DNA of 64,000 bases from Pseudomonas synxantha BG33R. Its GTDB lineage: Bacteria > Pseudomonadota > Gammaproteobacteria > Pseudomonadales > Pseudomonadaceae. Shown here piece after piece: positions 9,690-19,234 of the stretch (the stretch's first letter is position 1; the number at the start of each line of letters is the position of its first letter). The notes beneath the pieces are model-generated. The model was not told the origin of the DNA, did no database searches, and saw nothing but the letters and a program-made list of their open reading frames with translations. The stretch is from assembly GCF_000263715.2 (NCBI RefSeq), contig NZ_CM001514.1:5704498-5768497 (forward strand), read 5' to 3'. The translations under genes and the position numbers were made by a program.

Positions 9690-10484
9690 ATGCGTGTCGC
9701 CCTGTACCAATGCCCGCCGCTGCCGCTGGATGTGGCCGGTAATATCCAGCGCCTGCGCCAACTGGCGCAAGAGGCATCCGACGCCGATGTGCTGGTGCTG
9801 CCAGAGATGTTTCTCTCGGGCTATAACATCGGCGCCGAAGCCGTTGGCGCGTTGGCCGAGGCGCGGGATGCGGAGTCTGCCCAAGCCATTGCCGAGATCG
9901 CGAAAAACGCCGGGCTGGCCATTCTCTACGGCTATCCGGAGCGGGCTGACGATGGGCAGATCTACAACGCCGTCCAGTTGATCGACGCCGAGGGTCAACG
10001 CCTGTGTAACTATCGCAAGACCCACTTGTTTGGCGATCTGGATCACGCCATGTTCAGCGCAGGCGACGATGATTTTCCGGTGGTAGAACTCAACGGCTGG
10101 AAGCTGGGGTTTCTGATTTGCTACGACCTGGAGTTTCCGGAGAATACCCGGCGTCTGGCCCTGGCCGGCGCCGAACTGATTCTGGTGCCCACCGCCAACA
10201 TGGTGCCGTTCGATTTTGTCGCCGACGTCACCGTGCGTTCGCGGGCGTTTGAAAACCAGTGCTTTGTGGCCTATGCCAATTACTGCGGGCACGAAGGCGA
10301 GATTCATTACTGTGGACAAAGCAGCATTGCCGCACCGGATGGCCAACGTATCGCCCAGGCCGGCCTGGACGAAGCCTTGATCGTCGGCACCCTGGACCGC
10401 CAGTCAATCCTCAACGCCCGCGCCGCCAACCACTACCTGCAAGACCGACGCCCCGAACTCTACGGCGCGCTGCACAAGCCCTGA
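9690..10484 (+). CDS. davA: 5-aminovaleramide amidohydrolase DavA (nitrilase superfamily)
   Basis: Hydrolyses 5-aminovaleramide to 5-aminovalerate. 264 residues, the known DavA length. The Glu-Lys-Cys triad of carbon-nitrogen hydrolases is visible: Glu in VLVLPEMF (near 42), Lys in NYRKTHLFG (near 110) and Cys in FLICYDLEFPE (near 143). The start ATG at 9690 has AAGGAG 5-10 nt upstream and follows davB by 10 bp, so the two genes form an operon. Longer in-frame starts inside davB lack support. Confidence 0.9.
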   Translation: MRVALYQCPPLPLDVAGNIQRLRQLAQEASDADVLVLPEMFLSGYNIGAEAVGALAEARDAESAQAIAEIAKNAGLAILYGYPERADDGQIYNAVQLIDAEGQRLCNYRKTHLFGDLDHAMFSAGDDDFPVVELNGWKLGFLICYDLEFPENTRRLALAGAELILVPTANMVPFDFVADVTVRSRAFENQCFVAYANYCGHEGEIHYCGQSSIAAPDGQRIAQAGLDEALIVGTLDRQSILNARAANHYLQDRRPELYGALHKP

Positions 10485-10532
10485 CCCCACGGGTTTGCTA
10501 GCATAGGCACTTCTCACGCCTCGGAAGTGCCC

Positions 10533-12908
10533 ATGCCTGCGCCGGTTCACCCTCACCCCGTTCATCTGACCCTGGCCAATGGCCTGCGAGTATCCCTGCG
10601 CCATGCGCCGCGCTTGAAGCGTTGCGCCGCCGTTCTGCGTGTGGCTGCCGGCAGTCACGATGTGCCATTGGCCTGGCCGGGGCTGGCACACTTTCTTGAG
10701 CATTTGCTGTTTCTCGGTACCGAGCGTTTTCCGGCCGGGGAAGGATTGATGGCCTACGTGCAGCGCCTCGGTGGGCAGGTCAATGCCAGTACCCGCGAGC
10801 GAACCACCGAGTATTTCTTTGAGCTGCCGGGGTCGGCCTTCGCTGACGGGCTGGCGCGGTTGGCAGACATGGTGACTCATCCACGCCTGACGCTCGACGA
10901 TCAACGACGTGAACGCGAAGTGCTGCACGCGGAGTTCGTGGCCTGGTCCGAGGACGCCAGGGCACAACACCAAGTTGCGTTGTTGCAAGGTTTAGCGGCC
11001 GATCACCCGCTGCGAGGATTCCATGCCGGTAACCGCGACAGCCTGACGGTGGAAAGCGACGATTTTCAGCAAACCTTGCGCGAATTCCATAGGCACTTCT
11101 ATCAAAGCGGGCAGATGACCTTGAGCCTCGCCGGTCCGCAATCGCTGGCAGACTTGCAAGCCCTTGCCCAGCAGTTCGGTGACGAACTGATTGCCGGCCC
11201 CCTGCACCCGCAAACCGCACCACCACCCCTGATGCACGGCCAGGCACGCAGCTATCAATACACCGCCAGCCGGCACCTGCATCAGGTCATCACCTGTAAC
11301 GCCCCTCGCCAAGCACTGGAGTTTCTCTGCACCTGGCTCAACGCTTCGGCGTCGGGCGGGTTGTTGGCCGAATTGAAAGCTCGCCAACTGGCCAGCGCGC
11401 TGCATGCGTCTGTGCTGTACCACTACGCGGACCAGGCGGTACTGGATATCGACGTTACCCTCGATAGCGACCGCCAACCGGCGACGCAGATCGAAGCCTT
11501 GTTGTATGACTGGCTGAGCTTTTTCGCACACAGCGACTGGAATCCATTACGTGAAGAGCTTGCCTTGCTCAATGCGCGTCAACAGCAGGTTCAAGGCGCC
11601 CTGACATTGGCTCGCGACAACAGCGAAGACCTGTCGGACCAAGGCATTGCAGCCCTCAAGGCCATGCTTGCATCGCTGCATCTGCCCGCGTCTGAACACA
11701 GTTGGCAACTCCCACCTGGCAACCCCTTTCTTCGTCCGCCGGCCAAGGAAGAACGCGCCGGTTTGATCCGCGGCCAAACCAGCGCCCATCGGGGCTTGCG
11801 TACCTTTGCCCAGGATCGCTTACGGGGCCGGAGGGAGCTATCGGCGCTGACCTTCAGCAACGCACTGGCGGATGACACCGACGAAGGCGCGCTGTACCTG
11901 CATTGGCGGTTTGACGCTGCCGTACCCGCCGGATTGGAAAGCTTGTTGCAGCCGTTGCGCGAGCAAGCCCGTCAAGCGGGTGTCGAGTTGTCTTGCGAAA
12001 CCATTGGCAACGATTGGCGGGTGAACATGCACGGCCTTCACGAACCGATGCCGGCCGTGCTCGAAGCGTTGGCGCGCTGCCTGAGCAGCTCGGATGCACA
12101 TCTGTCATCACCGACGCCCCCGCCGATGATCGCCATTCGCGAACTTCTCAAGGCGTTGCCGGCTTGCTGCGTCGGTGTTTCAGCCGACTCCTCGGAGACA
12201 CCAGCGTCGTGGTCCACCGCTCACTGGCAGGGGCTGGGTGCGGGTTTGCCGGCAGCCTGTGAAGCGGCGATCAAAATCGCAGCCGCCCGCTTGCCAGGGC
12301 AGCCGGCCCATATTCAATGCACACCTGAAGTTCTTGAAGGGCAGCGGATCTGGCACCCAGTGAACACTGCATCCAGCGACGCTGCGCTGCTGCTTTTTTG
12401 TCCAGTGCCGAGCCAATCTCTCGTCGATGAGGCCAACTGGCGGCTGCTCGGGCATATGCTCCAGGGCCCGTTCTACCAACGTTTGAGAGTTGAGCTGCAA
12501 ATCGGCTACGCCGTGTTCAGCGGCATCCGACAAGTCGACGGGCAAACCGGCCTGTTGTTTGGCGTGCAATCGCCCAGCCTGTCACTGGGCAGGATCGCCG
12601 AACACCTGCAAACCTTCCTGCAACAACTGCCGTCTTTGATCAAACGCAGCGCAGACGTCGGCAATCAGCCTCTTGCGCAGCAATTCACGGCGCAGGCACT
12701 CCCCGTCAGCCAAGCCGCCGATTTGCTTTGGCACGCGCAGTTAGCGGGTCATTCGTCGAGTTACCTGGATCAACTTCAACACCTGATCCAAAGCCGCACA
12801 CGCGAGGACTTGCAGCACGCAGCCCAACAACTCCTTGAAGCAGCAGGCGGCTGGCGCTGCGTGGCTAACGGCCCGCGTATCAGCGATGACTGGCAAGCGG
12901 CACAATGA
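10533..12908 (+). CDS. pqqF: PQQ biosynthesis peptidase PqqF (M16 zinc protease)
   Basis: M16-family metallopeptidase thought to trim the PqqA peptide after Glu-Tyr cross-linking. 791 residues. The inverted zinc motif HFLEH is near residue 52, with the downstream Glu in the following conserved segment (REVLHAEFVAW near 130). The C-terminal half is the degenerate inactive M16 repeat. ATG 10533 is preferred over the in-frame GTG 6 nt upstream because GGAAG precedes it. It is the first gene of the pqq cluster and lies 48 bp after davA. Confidence 0.88.
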   Translation: MPAPVHPHPVHLTLANGLRVSLRHAPRLKRCAAVLRVAAGSHDVPLAWPGLAHFLEHLLFLGTERFPAGEGLMAYVQRLGGQVNASTRERTTEYFFELPGSAFADGLARLADMVTHPRLTLDDQRREREVLHAEFVAWSEDARAQHQVALLQGLAADHPLRGFHAGNRDSLTVESDDFQQTLREFHRHFYQSGQMTLSLAGPQSLADLQALAQQFGDELIAGPLHPQTAPPPLMHGQARSYQYTASRHLHQVITCNAPRQALEFLCTWLNASASGGLLAELKARQLASALHASVLYHYADQAVLDIDVTLDSDRQPATQIEALLYDWLSFFAHSDWNPLREELALLNARQQQVQGALTLARDNSEDLSDQGIAALKAMLASLHLPASEHSWQLPPGNPFLRPPAKEERAGLIRGQTSAHRGLRTFAQDRLRGRRELSALTFSNALADDTDEGALYLHWRFDAAVPAGLESLLQPLREQARQAGVELSCETIGNDWRVNMHGLHEPMPAVLEALARCLSSSDAHLSSPTPPPMIAIRELLKALPACCVGVSADSSETPASWSTAHWQGLGAGLPAACEAAIKIAAARLPGQPAHIQCTPEVLEGQRIWHPVNTASSDAALLLFCPVPSQSLVDEANWRLLGHMLQGPFYQRLRVELQIGYAVFSGIRQVDGQTGLLFGVQSPSLSLGRIAEHLQTFLQQLPSLIKRSADVGNQPLAQQFTAQALPVSQAADLLWHAQLAGHSSSYLDQLQHLIQSRTREDLQHAAQQLLEAAGGWRCVANGPRISDDWQAAQ

Positions 12909-13066
12909 TCGTTGCCAACCCTGCAACAGGCTTTTTCCATCGAGACAGCGCTAACTTGAAAAGAATTGCGTAACATTGCGCAGCAATATCTGAACATCTC
13001 CAATGGGAGGTGGACTATATGTATTACTTGGTAGTGAACGTCCCATCCCTTGATAGGAGTAAGAAT

Positions 13067-13141
13067 ATGACCTGGTCCAAACCTGCTTACACTGATCTGC
13101 GTATTGGTTTCGAAGTCACCATGTACTTCGCCAGCCGTTGA
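13067..13141 (+). CDS. pqqA: PqqA, PQQ precursor peptide
   Basis: The 24-residue ribosomally made substrate of PQQ synthesis, too short for ordinary ORF finding. It begins [14 protein letters not shown] and ends in the conserved core E-V-T-M-Y, with Glu16 and Tyr20 being the residues that PqqE joins and that become PQQ. AGGAGT lies 7-12 nt before the ATG. The reading frame is also open upstream to another ATG at 13019 with its own strong Shine-Dalgarno (see findings). A terminator-like hairpin follows before pqqB. Confidence 0.95.
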   Translation: MTWSKPAYTDLRIGFEVTMYFASR

Positions 13142-13156
13142 TTGGCTGAGTAATAC

Positions 13157-13190
13157 AACGCCTCGGTTCGCCCGGGGCGTTTTTGTTTTG
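13157..13190 (+). terminator. Attenuating terminator between pqqA and pqqB
   Basis: Hairpin ACGCCTCGG / CCGGGGCGT (one G-U pair) with a TTCGC loop and then TTTTTGTTTT. It lies 16 bp after pqqA and before pqqB. Such a site would let the small pqqA message be made in excess over the enzymes. Confidence 0.8.
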
Positions 13191-13212
13191 AGCTGTGCTT
13201 GATGGAGCGATC

Positions 13213-14124
13213 ATGTTTGTCCAGATTCTAGGTTCCGCCGCCGGCGGTGGCTTCCCGCAGTGGAACTGCAACTGCGTGAACTGCGCAGGCTTTCGCGATG
13301 GCAGCCTGCGGGCCCAGGCGCGCACCCAGTCGTCCATCGCGATCTCCGACGACGGTGTGAATTGGGTACTGTGCAATGCGTCGCCGGATATCCGCGCGCA
13401 ACTCCAGGGCTTTGCGCCCATGCAACCCGGGCGCGCCCTGCGCGATACCGGTATCAGCGCAATCATCCTGATGGACAGCCAGATCGACCACACCACTGGC
13501 CTGTTGAGCCTGCGTGAAGGCTGCCCGCATCAGGTGTGGTGCACCGACATGGTCCATGAAGACCTGAGCACCGGGTTCCCGCTGTTCACCATGCTGACCC
13601 ACTGGAACGGCGGCCTGGCCTGGAACCGCATCGAACTGGACGCCAGCTTCACCATCCCGGCCTGCCCCAACCTGCGTTTCACCCCACTGCCGTTGCGCAG
13701 CGCCGCGCCGCCCTACTCGCCGCACCGCTTCGACCCGCACCCCGGTGACAACATCGGCCTGATCGTCGAAGACCTGCGCACCGGCGGTAAACTGTTCTAC
13801 GCCCCGGGCCTGGGCAAGGTCGACGCGCCGCTGCTGGATATCATGGGCGGTAGCGATTGCCTTTTGGTAGACGGCACGATGTGGGATGACGATGAAATGC
13901 AACGCCGTGGCGTCGGCACCCGCACCGGTCGCGAGATGGGCCACCTGGCGCAGAACGGCCCTGGCGGTATGCTCGAAGTGCTGGAGCAACTACCCAAGCA
14001 GCGCAAGGTGCTTATCCACATCAACAACACCAATCCGATCCTCGATGAAGATTCCCCCGAGCGAGCCGAGTTGGTGCGGCGCAATGTCGAAGTGGCGTAC
14101 GACGGCATGAGCATTGAATTGTAG
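13213..14124 (+). CDS. pqqB: PqqB, metallo-hydrolase fold PQQ biosynthesis protein
   Basis: 303 residues, metallo-beta-lactamase-fold protein; the family is linked to oxidation of the tyrosine-derived intermediate of PQQ synthesis. The N-terminus [20 protein letters not shown] is diagnostic and carries the CxCxxC cysteines (NCNCVNC). Histidine/aspartate metal ligands occur in DSQIDHTTG and the C-terminal INNTNP segment. The start is ATG 13213 (GGAG 6-9 nt upstream); the upstream in-frame TTG is not used by the family. 11 bp before pqqC. Confidence 0.95.
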   Translation: MFVQILGSAAGGGFPQWNCNCVNCAGFRDGSLRAQARTQSSIAISDDGVNWVLCNASPDIRAQLQGFAPMQPGRALRDTGISAIILMDSQIDHTTGLLSLREGCPHQVWCTDMVHEDLSTGFPLFTMLTHWNGGLAWNRIELDASFTIPACPNLRFTPLPLRSAAPPYSPHRFDPHPGDNIGLIVEDLRTGGKLFYAPGLGKVDAPLLDIMGGSDCLLVDGTMWDDDEMQRRGVGTRTGREMGHLAQNGPGGMLEVLEQLPKQRKVLIHINNTNPILDEDSPERAELVRRNVEVAYDGMSIEL

Positions 14125-14135
14125 GAGCCACTGAA

Positions 14136-14888
14136 ATGACTGACACACCGCTGACGACCGCCGAGTTCGAAGCAGCCTTGCGGGCCAAGGGCGCCTTCTA
14201 CCATATCCATCACCCCTACCATGTGGCGATGTATGAAGGCCGCGCTACCCGCAAGCAGATCCAGGGCTGGGTCGCCAATCGCTTCTATTACCAGGTGAAC
14301 ATCCCCCTGAAAGACGCCGCGATCCTGGCCAACTGCCCGGACCGTGAGATCCGCCGCGAGTGGATCCAGCGTTTGCTCGACCACGACGGCGCACCGGGGG
14401 AAGACGGTGGTATCGAGGCCTGGCTGCGCCTGGGCCAGGCCGTTGGCCTCGACCCGGACCAGCTGCGCTCCCAGGAACTGGTGCTGCCCGGCGTACGCTT
14501 CGCGGTGGACGCCTACGTCAACTTCGCCCGCCGCGCCAGTTGGCAGGAAGCTGCCAGCAGCTCGCTGACCGAGCTGTTCGCGCCGCAGATCCACCAATCG
14601 CGCCTCGACAGCTGGCCGCAGCACTACCCGTGGATCGACCCGGCCGGCTACGAATACTTCCGCACCCGCCTGGGCCAGGCTCGTCGCGATGTGGAACATG
14701 GCTTGGCGATCACCTTGCAGCACTACACCACCCGCGAGGGTCAGGAGCGCATGCTGGAAATTCTCCAGTTCAAACTGGATATTCTATGGAGCATGCTCGA
14801 TGCAATGAGCATGGCCTACGAACTCAAACGCCCGCCCTATCACAGCGTGACCGAGCAGCGGGTGTGGCATAAAGGGATCACCCTATGA
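14136..14888 (+). CDS. pqqC: PqqC, pyrroloquinoline-quinone synthase
   Basis: Cofactor-free oxidase that performs ring closure and the final eight-electron oxidation to PQQ. 250 residues, all-helical TenA/haem-oxygenase-like fold. Conserved stretches include [14 protein letters not shown] and [19 protein letters not shown] near the N-terminus and the C-terminal [11 protein letters not shown]. It has a good Shine-Dalgarno (AGGAG) and overlaps pqqD by 4 bp (ATGA), indicating translational coupling. Confidence 0.96.
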   Translation: MTDTPLTTAEFEAALRAKGAFYHIHHPYHVAMYEGRATRKQIQGWVANRFYYQVNIPLKDAAILANCPDREIRREWIQRLLDHDGAPGEDGGIEAWLRLGQAVGLDPDQLRSQELVLPGVRFAVDAYVNFARRASWQEAASSSLTELFAPQIHQSRLDSWPQHYPWIDPAGYEYFRTRLGQARRDVEHGLAITLQHYTTREGQERMLEILQFKLDILWSMLDAMSMAYELKRPPYHSVTEQRVWHKGITL

Positions 14889-15160
14889 GCTTTGATCGCA
14901 GCAAAATACCGACCTGGCGCCAGGGCTACCGTTACCAGTATGAGCCTGCGCAAAAAGGTCATGTGTTGCTCTATCCGGAAGGCATGATCAAGCTCAACGA
15001 CAGCGCCGCGTTGATCGGCGGTTTGATCGACGGCGAGCGCGACGTGGCAGCCATCATCGCCGAGCTGGACCAACAATTCCCCGACGTACCGGAGCTCGGT
15101 GAAGACATCGAGCAATTCATGGAGGTCGCTCGTGCTGAGCACTGGATCACCCTTGCCTGA
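14885..15160 (+). CDS. pqqD: PqqD, PqqA-binding chaperone
   Basis: 91-residue RiPP recognition element that binds PqqA and presents it to PqqE. The sequence [21 protein letters not shown] at the N-terminus and [16 protein letters not shown] are typical. The start overlaps the pqqC stop by 4 bp and the gene's last 29 bp overlap the pqqE start. Confidence 0.95.
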   Translation: MSFDRSKIPTWRQGYRYQYEPAQKGHVLLYPEGMIKLNDSAALIGGLIDGERDVAAIIAELDQQFPDVPELGEDIEQFMEVARAEHWITLA

Positions 15161-16283
15161 AAAACCCGCCATCGGCCTGCCGCTGTGGCTACTGGCCGAG
15201 TTGACCTATCGCTGCCCGCTGCAGTGCCCGTACTGCTCCAACCCGCTGGATTTCGCCGAGCAGGGCAAAGAGCTGAGCACCGAGCAATGGATCAAGGTGT
15301 TTCGCGAAGCCCGCGAGATGGGTGCCGCACAGCTGGGGTTTTCCGGGGGTGAACCACTGGTGCGACAGGACTTGGCCGAACTGATCGCCGAGGCCCGCAA
15401 GCTGGGCTTCTATACCAACCTGATCACCTCCGGTATCGGCCTGACCGAGCAGAAAATCAGCGACTTCAAAAAGGCCGGGCTGGACCATATCCAGATCAGT
15501 TTCCAGGCCAGCGACGAACAGGTGAACAACCTGCTGGCAGGCTCGAAAAAAGCCTTCGCGCAAAAACTGGAAATGGCCCGTGCGGTCAAGGCGCACGGCT
15601 ACCCGATGGTGCTGAACTTCGTCACCCATCGGCACAATATCGACAAGATCGACCGCATCATCGAGCTGTGTATCGCGCTGGAAGCGGATTTTGTCGAACT
15701 CGCCACCTGCCAGTTCTACGGCTGGGCGCAGCTTAATCGCGTGGGCTTATTGCCGACCCGAGACCAGTTGGTGCGCGCCGAACGCATCACCAATGAATAC
15801 CGCGCCAAACTGGAAGCCGAAGGTCATCCGTGCAAGCTGATCTTCGTGACACCGGATTATTATGAAGAGCGTCCGAAAGCCTGCATGAACGGCTGGGGCA
15901 GCATCTTTCTGACGGTGACACCGGACGGCACCGCCCTGCCCTGTCACGGCGCGCGGCAGATGCCGGTGCAGTTTCCCAATGTGCGCGACCACAGCATGCA
16001 GCACATCTGGTACGACTCGTTTGGTTTCAATCGCTTTCGCGGCTACGACTGGATGCCCGAACCCTGCCGCTCATGCGATGAAAAGGAAAAGGATTTCGGC
16101 GGCTGCCGTTGCCAGGCGTTCATGCTCACCGGTGACGCCAGCAATGCCGACCCTGTATGCAGTAAGTCCGAGCAGCACGGCATCATCCTTCAGGCACGGG
16201 AAGAAGCCGAACATGCCACCCAGACCATCGAGCAACTGGCCTTTCGCAATGAGCGCAACTCACGGCTCATTGCAAAAGGCTGA
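15132..16283 (+). CDS. pqqE: PqqE, radical SAM PqqA peptide cyclase
   Basis: Radical SAM enzyme that forms the C-C bond between Glu16 and Tyr20 of PqqA. 383 residues from a GTG start at 15132, supported by GGAGG 7-11 nt upstream; the N-terminal extension suggested by earlier in-frame codons is not typical. The radical SAM motif CPLQCPYC is near residue 28. The C-terminal SPASM domain with auxiliary iron-sulfur ligands is seen as [24 protein letters not shown] and a final cysteine near [10 protein letters not shown]. The gene overlaps pqqD and ends the pqq operon. Confidence 0.95.
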   Translation: MLSTGSPLPEKPAIGLPLWLLAELTYRCPLQCPYCSNPLDFAEQGKELSTEQWIKVFREAREMGAAQLGFSGGEPLVRQDLAELIAEARKLGFYTNLITSGIGLTEQKISDFKKAGLDHIQISFQASDEQVNNLLAGSKKAFAQKLEMARAVKAHGYPMVLNFVTHRHNIDKIDRIIELCIALEADFVELATCQFYGWAQLNRVGLLPTRDQLVRAERITNEYRAKLEAEGHPCKLIFVTPDYYEERPKACMNGWGSIFLTVTPDGTALPCHGARQMPVQFPNVRDHSMQHIWYDSFGFNRFRGYDWMPEPCRSCDEKEKDFGGCRCQAFMLTGDASNADPVCSKSEQHGIILQAREEAEHATQTIEQLAFRNERNSRLIAKG

Positions 16284-16288
16284 GGGCT

Positions 16289-16447
16289 TCAACGCTTGGC
16301 GATGATGTACACCGCGTGGATGATGCCAGGGAAGTAACCGCACAGGGTCAGCAGGATATTCAGCCAGAATGCACCGCCGAAACCTACTTGCAGGAACACA
16401 CCCAGTGGCGGCAGCAGAATGGCGATGATGATACGAATAATGTCCAT
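16289..16447 (-). CDS. YqaE/Pmp3-family small membrane protein
   Basis: A 52-residue protein of two hydrophobic helices: the first with IIIAILLPPLGVFLQVG, the second with FWLNILLTLCGYFPGIIHAVYII. This is the PF01679 (Pmp3/UPF0057) pattern, proteolipids linked to membrane potential and stress in other organisms. It lies convergent to pqqE with only 5 bp between the stop codons. Confidence 0.9.
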   Translation of the reverse strand: MDIIRIIIAILLPPLGVFLQVGFGGAFWLNILLTLCGYFPGIIHAVYIIAKR

Positions 16448-16554
16448 GGGTCAGCTCCAGAAAATCGGCTCGTGTGAGCCGTGTAGCTAGTCGACATTGG
16501 CGGTTCGTGAGGGTTCAGTGGATTCTGGCACTGCGCCATCCTTTAATCGACAAG

Positions 16555-16597
16555 CAAAAAAACGCCCCCAGCCAAAAGAATCAGGCTGAGGGCGCCG
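16555..16597 (-). terminator. Terminator for the class III aminotransferase gene
   Basis: Read on the minus strand: CGCCCTCAGCC pairs with GGCTGGGGGCG around a 10-nt loop, followed by seven T. It lies 34 bp after the stop codon of the aminotransferase gene. Confidence 0.85.
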
Positions 16598-16630
16598 CGT
16601 ATACCGCGAGACGGTTCAGGAATTGGACGG

Positions 16631-17899
16631 TTAAACAGCAATGCCCTTTCGGCATTGCAGTTGCGCGGTGCGCACCCGTGAGAAGGCGCGGGCCAGGCGC
16701 AGGAGCATTTCGTCGATGTTGCTTTTGCTCACCGTCAGCGCCGGTGTGAAGCGCAGGCAGTCGGGTTGCGGCGCGCTGAGGATCAGTCCCTCTTGCAGCG
16801 CGGCTTTTACCACCGCATCTGCAGAATCATCCGATAAGGTAAGCCCCCACATCAGGCCATTCCCGCGCAATGGGCCATGGCCGTAGCGATAGGCCAGGCG
16901 GGCAAGCCCTTCGCCCAGGTGACAGCCCGACACGCGTACATGCTCAAGAAAACCGGGCTCAAGCACGGTATCGGTGACGGCCAACCCAGCCGAGGCCATC
17001 AATGCATTGCCATGATGGGTGCCTTCCAGCTCACCCACTTCAAAGCAACAGGCCTTGCCCCGTGCCAGCAGCGCCGCCAACGGCACACCGCCGCCCAGGC
17101 CCTTGCCCAGGGTGATGATGTCGGCATGCACGCAGTACTGTTGCTCGGCAAGCAAGGTGCCACAGCGGCCCATGCCGGTTTGCACTTCGTCGAGGATCAG
17201 CAGGATCCCCAGTTCGCGGCACAGCCGCTCGACGCCTTTGAGATAGTGTTCGGTCGCCGGGATCACGCCAGCTTCGCACTGGATCGGCTCCAGCAGAATG
17301 GCCACCGTCTGGGCATCCACGGCAGCATGCAGGGCGGGAAGATCATTGAAGGGGACGTGACTGAAGCCCGGCAATTGCGGTTCGAAACGGTTTACCAAGG
17401 TACCGGCCGAAGCCGCCAGCGTAGCGAAGCCATGTCCATGGCAACCGTTGCTGGCGCTGATAATGCGATAGGCGCCGCCACGGTGCAGTTGCCCCCACTT
17501 GCGTGCCAGTTTGATTGCCGCCTCGCAGGCCTCCGCGCCGCTATTGAGCAGGTAAGCCTGGTCGCTGCCGGTATGCTGGCAAAGACGCTCGACGAGATTG
17601 AGTTGGGCACGGTTGTGCAGGCCATTGCCGGGATTGATCAGCGCCTGGGTTTGCGCAGCCAGGGCCTTGATCAATACCTGTGGGCTATGGCCCAGGCTGT
17701 TGGCGGCATTGCCTTGGCTGAAGTCCAGATAGGCACGCTCATCACTGTCCCACAGCCACGAGCCCTGGCCGCGCACAAACACTTGAGGTGGGCGCGCCAC
17801 AGTGGGCATCAAATGCTCGGTTGAATGCGTGTCGCGTGGGGCATCCTGGATCAGGTCATCCAGGCTCGGGGCGGGGCGGCGGATGTTGAACAGATTCAC
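16631..17899 (-). CDS. Class III PLP-dependent aminotransferase (acetylornithine aminotransferase-like)
   Basis: 422 residues. Typical class III features are visible: NSGAEACEAAIKLARKW (substrate/cofactor loop near 120), LILDEVQTGMGR with the PLP-ring Asp (near 235), and ITLGKGLGGG whose Lys forms the Schiff base (near 263). The closest subgroup is ArgD/acetylornithine or succinylornithine aminotransferases, but the first 30 residues are longer than in ArgD. Pseudomonas has a separate biosynthetic argD, so this is probably a second, catabolic or specialised enzyme. It is divergent from a LysR regulator, which may control it. Confidence 0.85.
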   Translation of the reverse strand: MNLFNIRRPAPSLDDLIQDAPRDTHSTEHLMPTVARPPQVFVRGQGSWLWDSDERAYLDFSQGNAANSLGHSPQVLIKALAAQTQALINPGNGLHNRAQLNLVERLCQHTGSDQAYLLNSGAEACEAAIKLARKWGQLHRGGAYRIISASNGCHGHGFATLAASAGTLVNRFEPQLPGFSHVPFNDLPALHAAVDAQTVAILLEPIQCEAGVIPATEHYLKGVERLCRELGILLILDEVQTGMGRCGTLLAEQQYCVHADIITLGKGLGGGVPLAALLARGKACCFEVGELEGTHHGNALMASAGLAVTDTVLEPGFLEHVRVSGCHLGEGLARLAYRYGHGPLRGNGLMWGLTLSDDSADAVVKAALQEGLILSAPQPDCLRFTPALTVSKSNIDEMLLRLARAFSRVRTAQLQCRKGIAV

Positions 17900-18108
17900 A
17901 ACTTACCCCCGTTTGCAACCTGACCTTGGTGGTTACGGCCGGACCATTGCACCTGAGGTTTTTTTGCCTTACCTATGTAAACGCTATCAACAAAAACGCT
18001 GTTCATTGTCCGATCCGGCCCTGTAAGCCCTGCGAATAGGCGCTAGACTAGGGCCCTCGCGGGCCAGCGGCCATTTCGATTTTCCAGCTTTTTCGATAAG
18101 TAAGCCTT

Positions 18109-19008
18109 ATGGATTTCAAGCAACTGCGTTATTTCGTCGCGGTGTATGAGGAAGGCCACGTAGGGCGTGCTGCGGAACGTCTTTCGATCTCGCAACCGGC
18201 CTTGTCACAACAGATTCGCCAGCTGGAGCAGAACCTTGATGTAAGTCTGTTCGAACGCAGCAGCAAGCGGCTACTGCCGACCCTGGCGGCGCACACTTTA
18301 TACAACCACGCGTTGCCACTCATTGATGGCATGCAGCAAGCCGTCGAAGCGCTACGCAACTTCAAGGGCCAGGCCATGCGGACGCTGGCCATCGGTGTGC
18401 TGCAAACCGTGCACACCAGCCTGGTGCCGCAAATGCTTGAGCGCGTGCGCAAGGCCCAGCCTCATTTGGTGGTGCAGATTTACGAACTGACGGGGCTTGA
18501 GATTGAACGGCGGTTGCTCAACGGCTCCCTCGACATTGGCATCAGCTACCTGCCACCACGCCAGCCGGGCCTGCACGGTGTGCTGCTGTATGAAGATGAG
18601 TTGAAGGTGGTGATTCCCGACGACCATCCGCTGCGCGAATTCAAGAAAGTCTCGCTCAAACAAGCTGCCGAGTTACCGATGCTGCTGTTGGGGGAGGAGT
18701 TTCAAGTCAGGCAGATCTGGCAGGGCCAGTTGGCCAACCTGGGGCGGCGCCCGCAGGTGCAAGCGGAGCTCAACACCATGGTGGGAATACTCGACAGCCT
18801 GCCCCACACCAAGCTGGCGACGGTGCTACCGGGGCGCTCCCAGGACGAACACAACAGCCAGGCGCTTTTGTGGAAACCCTTGAGCGAACCGAGGGTGCCA
18901 TTGAAGGTGGGGCTGGTCTGCCGCGATGTGCAACGCCAACAGGCCACCGTCGCATTGCTGCGCACCCTGCTGGAAGACGTGATGAATGCCCCGCAGGCAA
19001 GCGCCTGA
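18109..19008 (+). CDS. LysR-family transcriptional regulator
   Basis: 299 residues. N-terminal winged helix-turn-helix (MDFKQLRYFVAVYEEGHVGRAAERL with SISQPALSQQIRQLE) and a C-terminal periplasmic-binding-like effector domain (about 90-295). It is divergent from the aminotransferase gene over 209 bp, the usual arrangement for a LysR protein and its target. The effector is unknown. A terminator follows. Confidence 0.92.
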   Translation: MDFKQLRYFVAVYEEGHVGRAAERLSISQPALSQQIRQLEQNLDVSLFERSSKRLLPTLAAHTLYNHALPLIDGMQQAVEALRNFKGQAMRTLAIGVLQTVHTSLVPQMLERVRKAQPHLVVQIYELTGLEIERRLLNGSLDIGISYLPPRQPGLHGVLLYEDELKVVIPDDHPLREFKKVSLKQAAELPMLLLGEEFQVRQIWQGQLANLGRRPQVQAELNTMVGILDSLPHTKLATVLPGRSQDEHNSQALLWKPLSEPRVPLKVGLVCRDVQRQQATVALLRTLLEDVMNAPQASA

Positions 19009-19025
19009 CTTTTTCGCGGGCAAAA

Positions 19026-19053
19026 GAAAACCCCGCCGAAGCGGGGCTTTGCA
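19026..19053 (+). terminator. Terminator of the LysR gene
   Basis: Hairpin CCCCGC / GCGGGG with a CGAA loop, flanked by an A-run and a short T-run, 20 bp after the LysR stop. The remaining 180 bp up to the convergent acyl-CoA dehydrogenase gene show nothing I recognise. Confidence 0.75.
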
Positions 19054-19234
19054 GACTGTTTCCCTGACATCCATTTCACTCCGCCGTCCTGGCAGAATCC
19101 TACGTGTCCGTGTTGTTGCTTTGCGCTTCCTGCGCGACGTCCATGTGAAGTAGATTATCCGTGGATCCAATTTGGCGATAGAGGACGATTAGCAGCACGT
19201 CATGTAAGAGATTGCTTACACGCCCTACAGGCCC

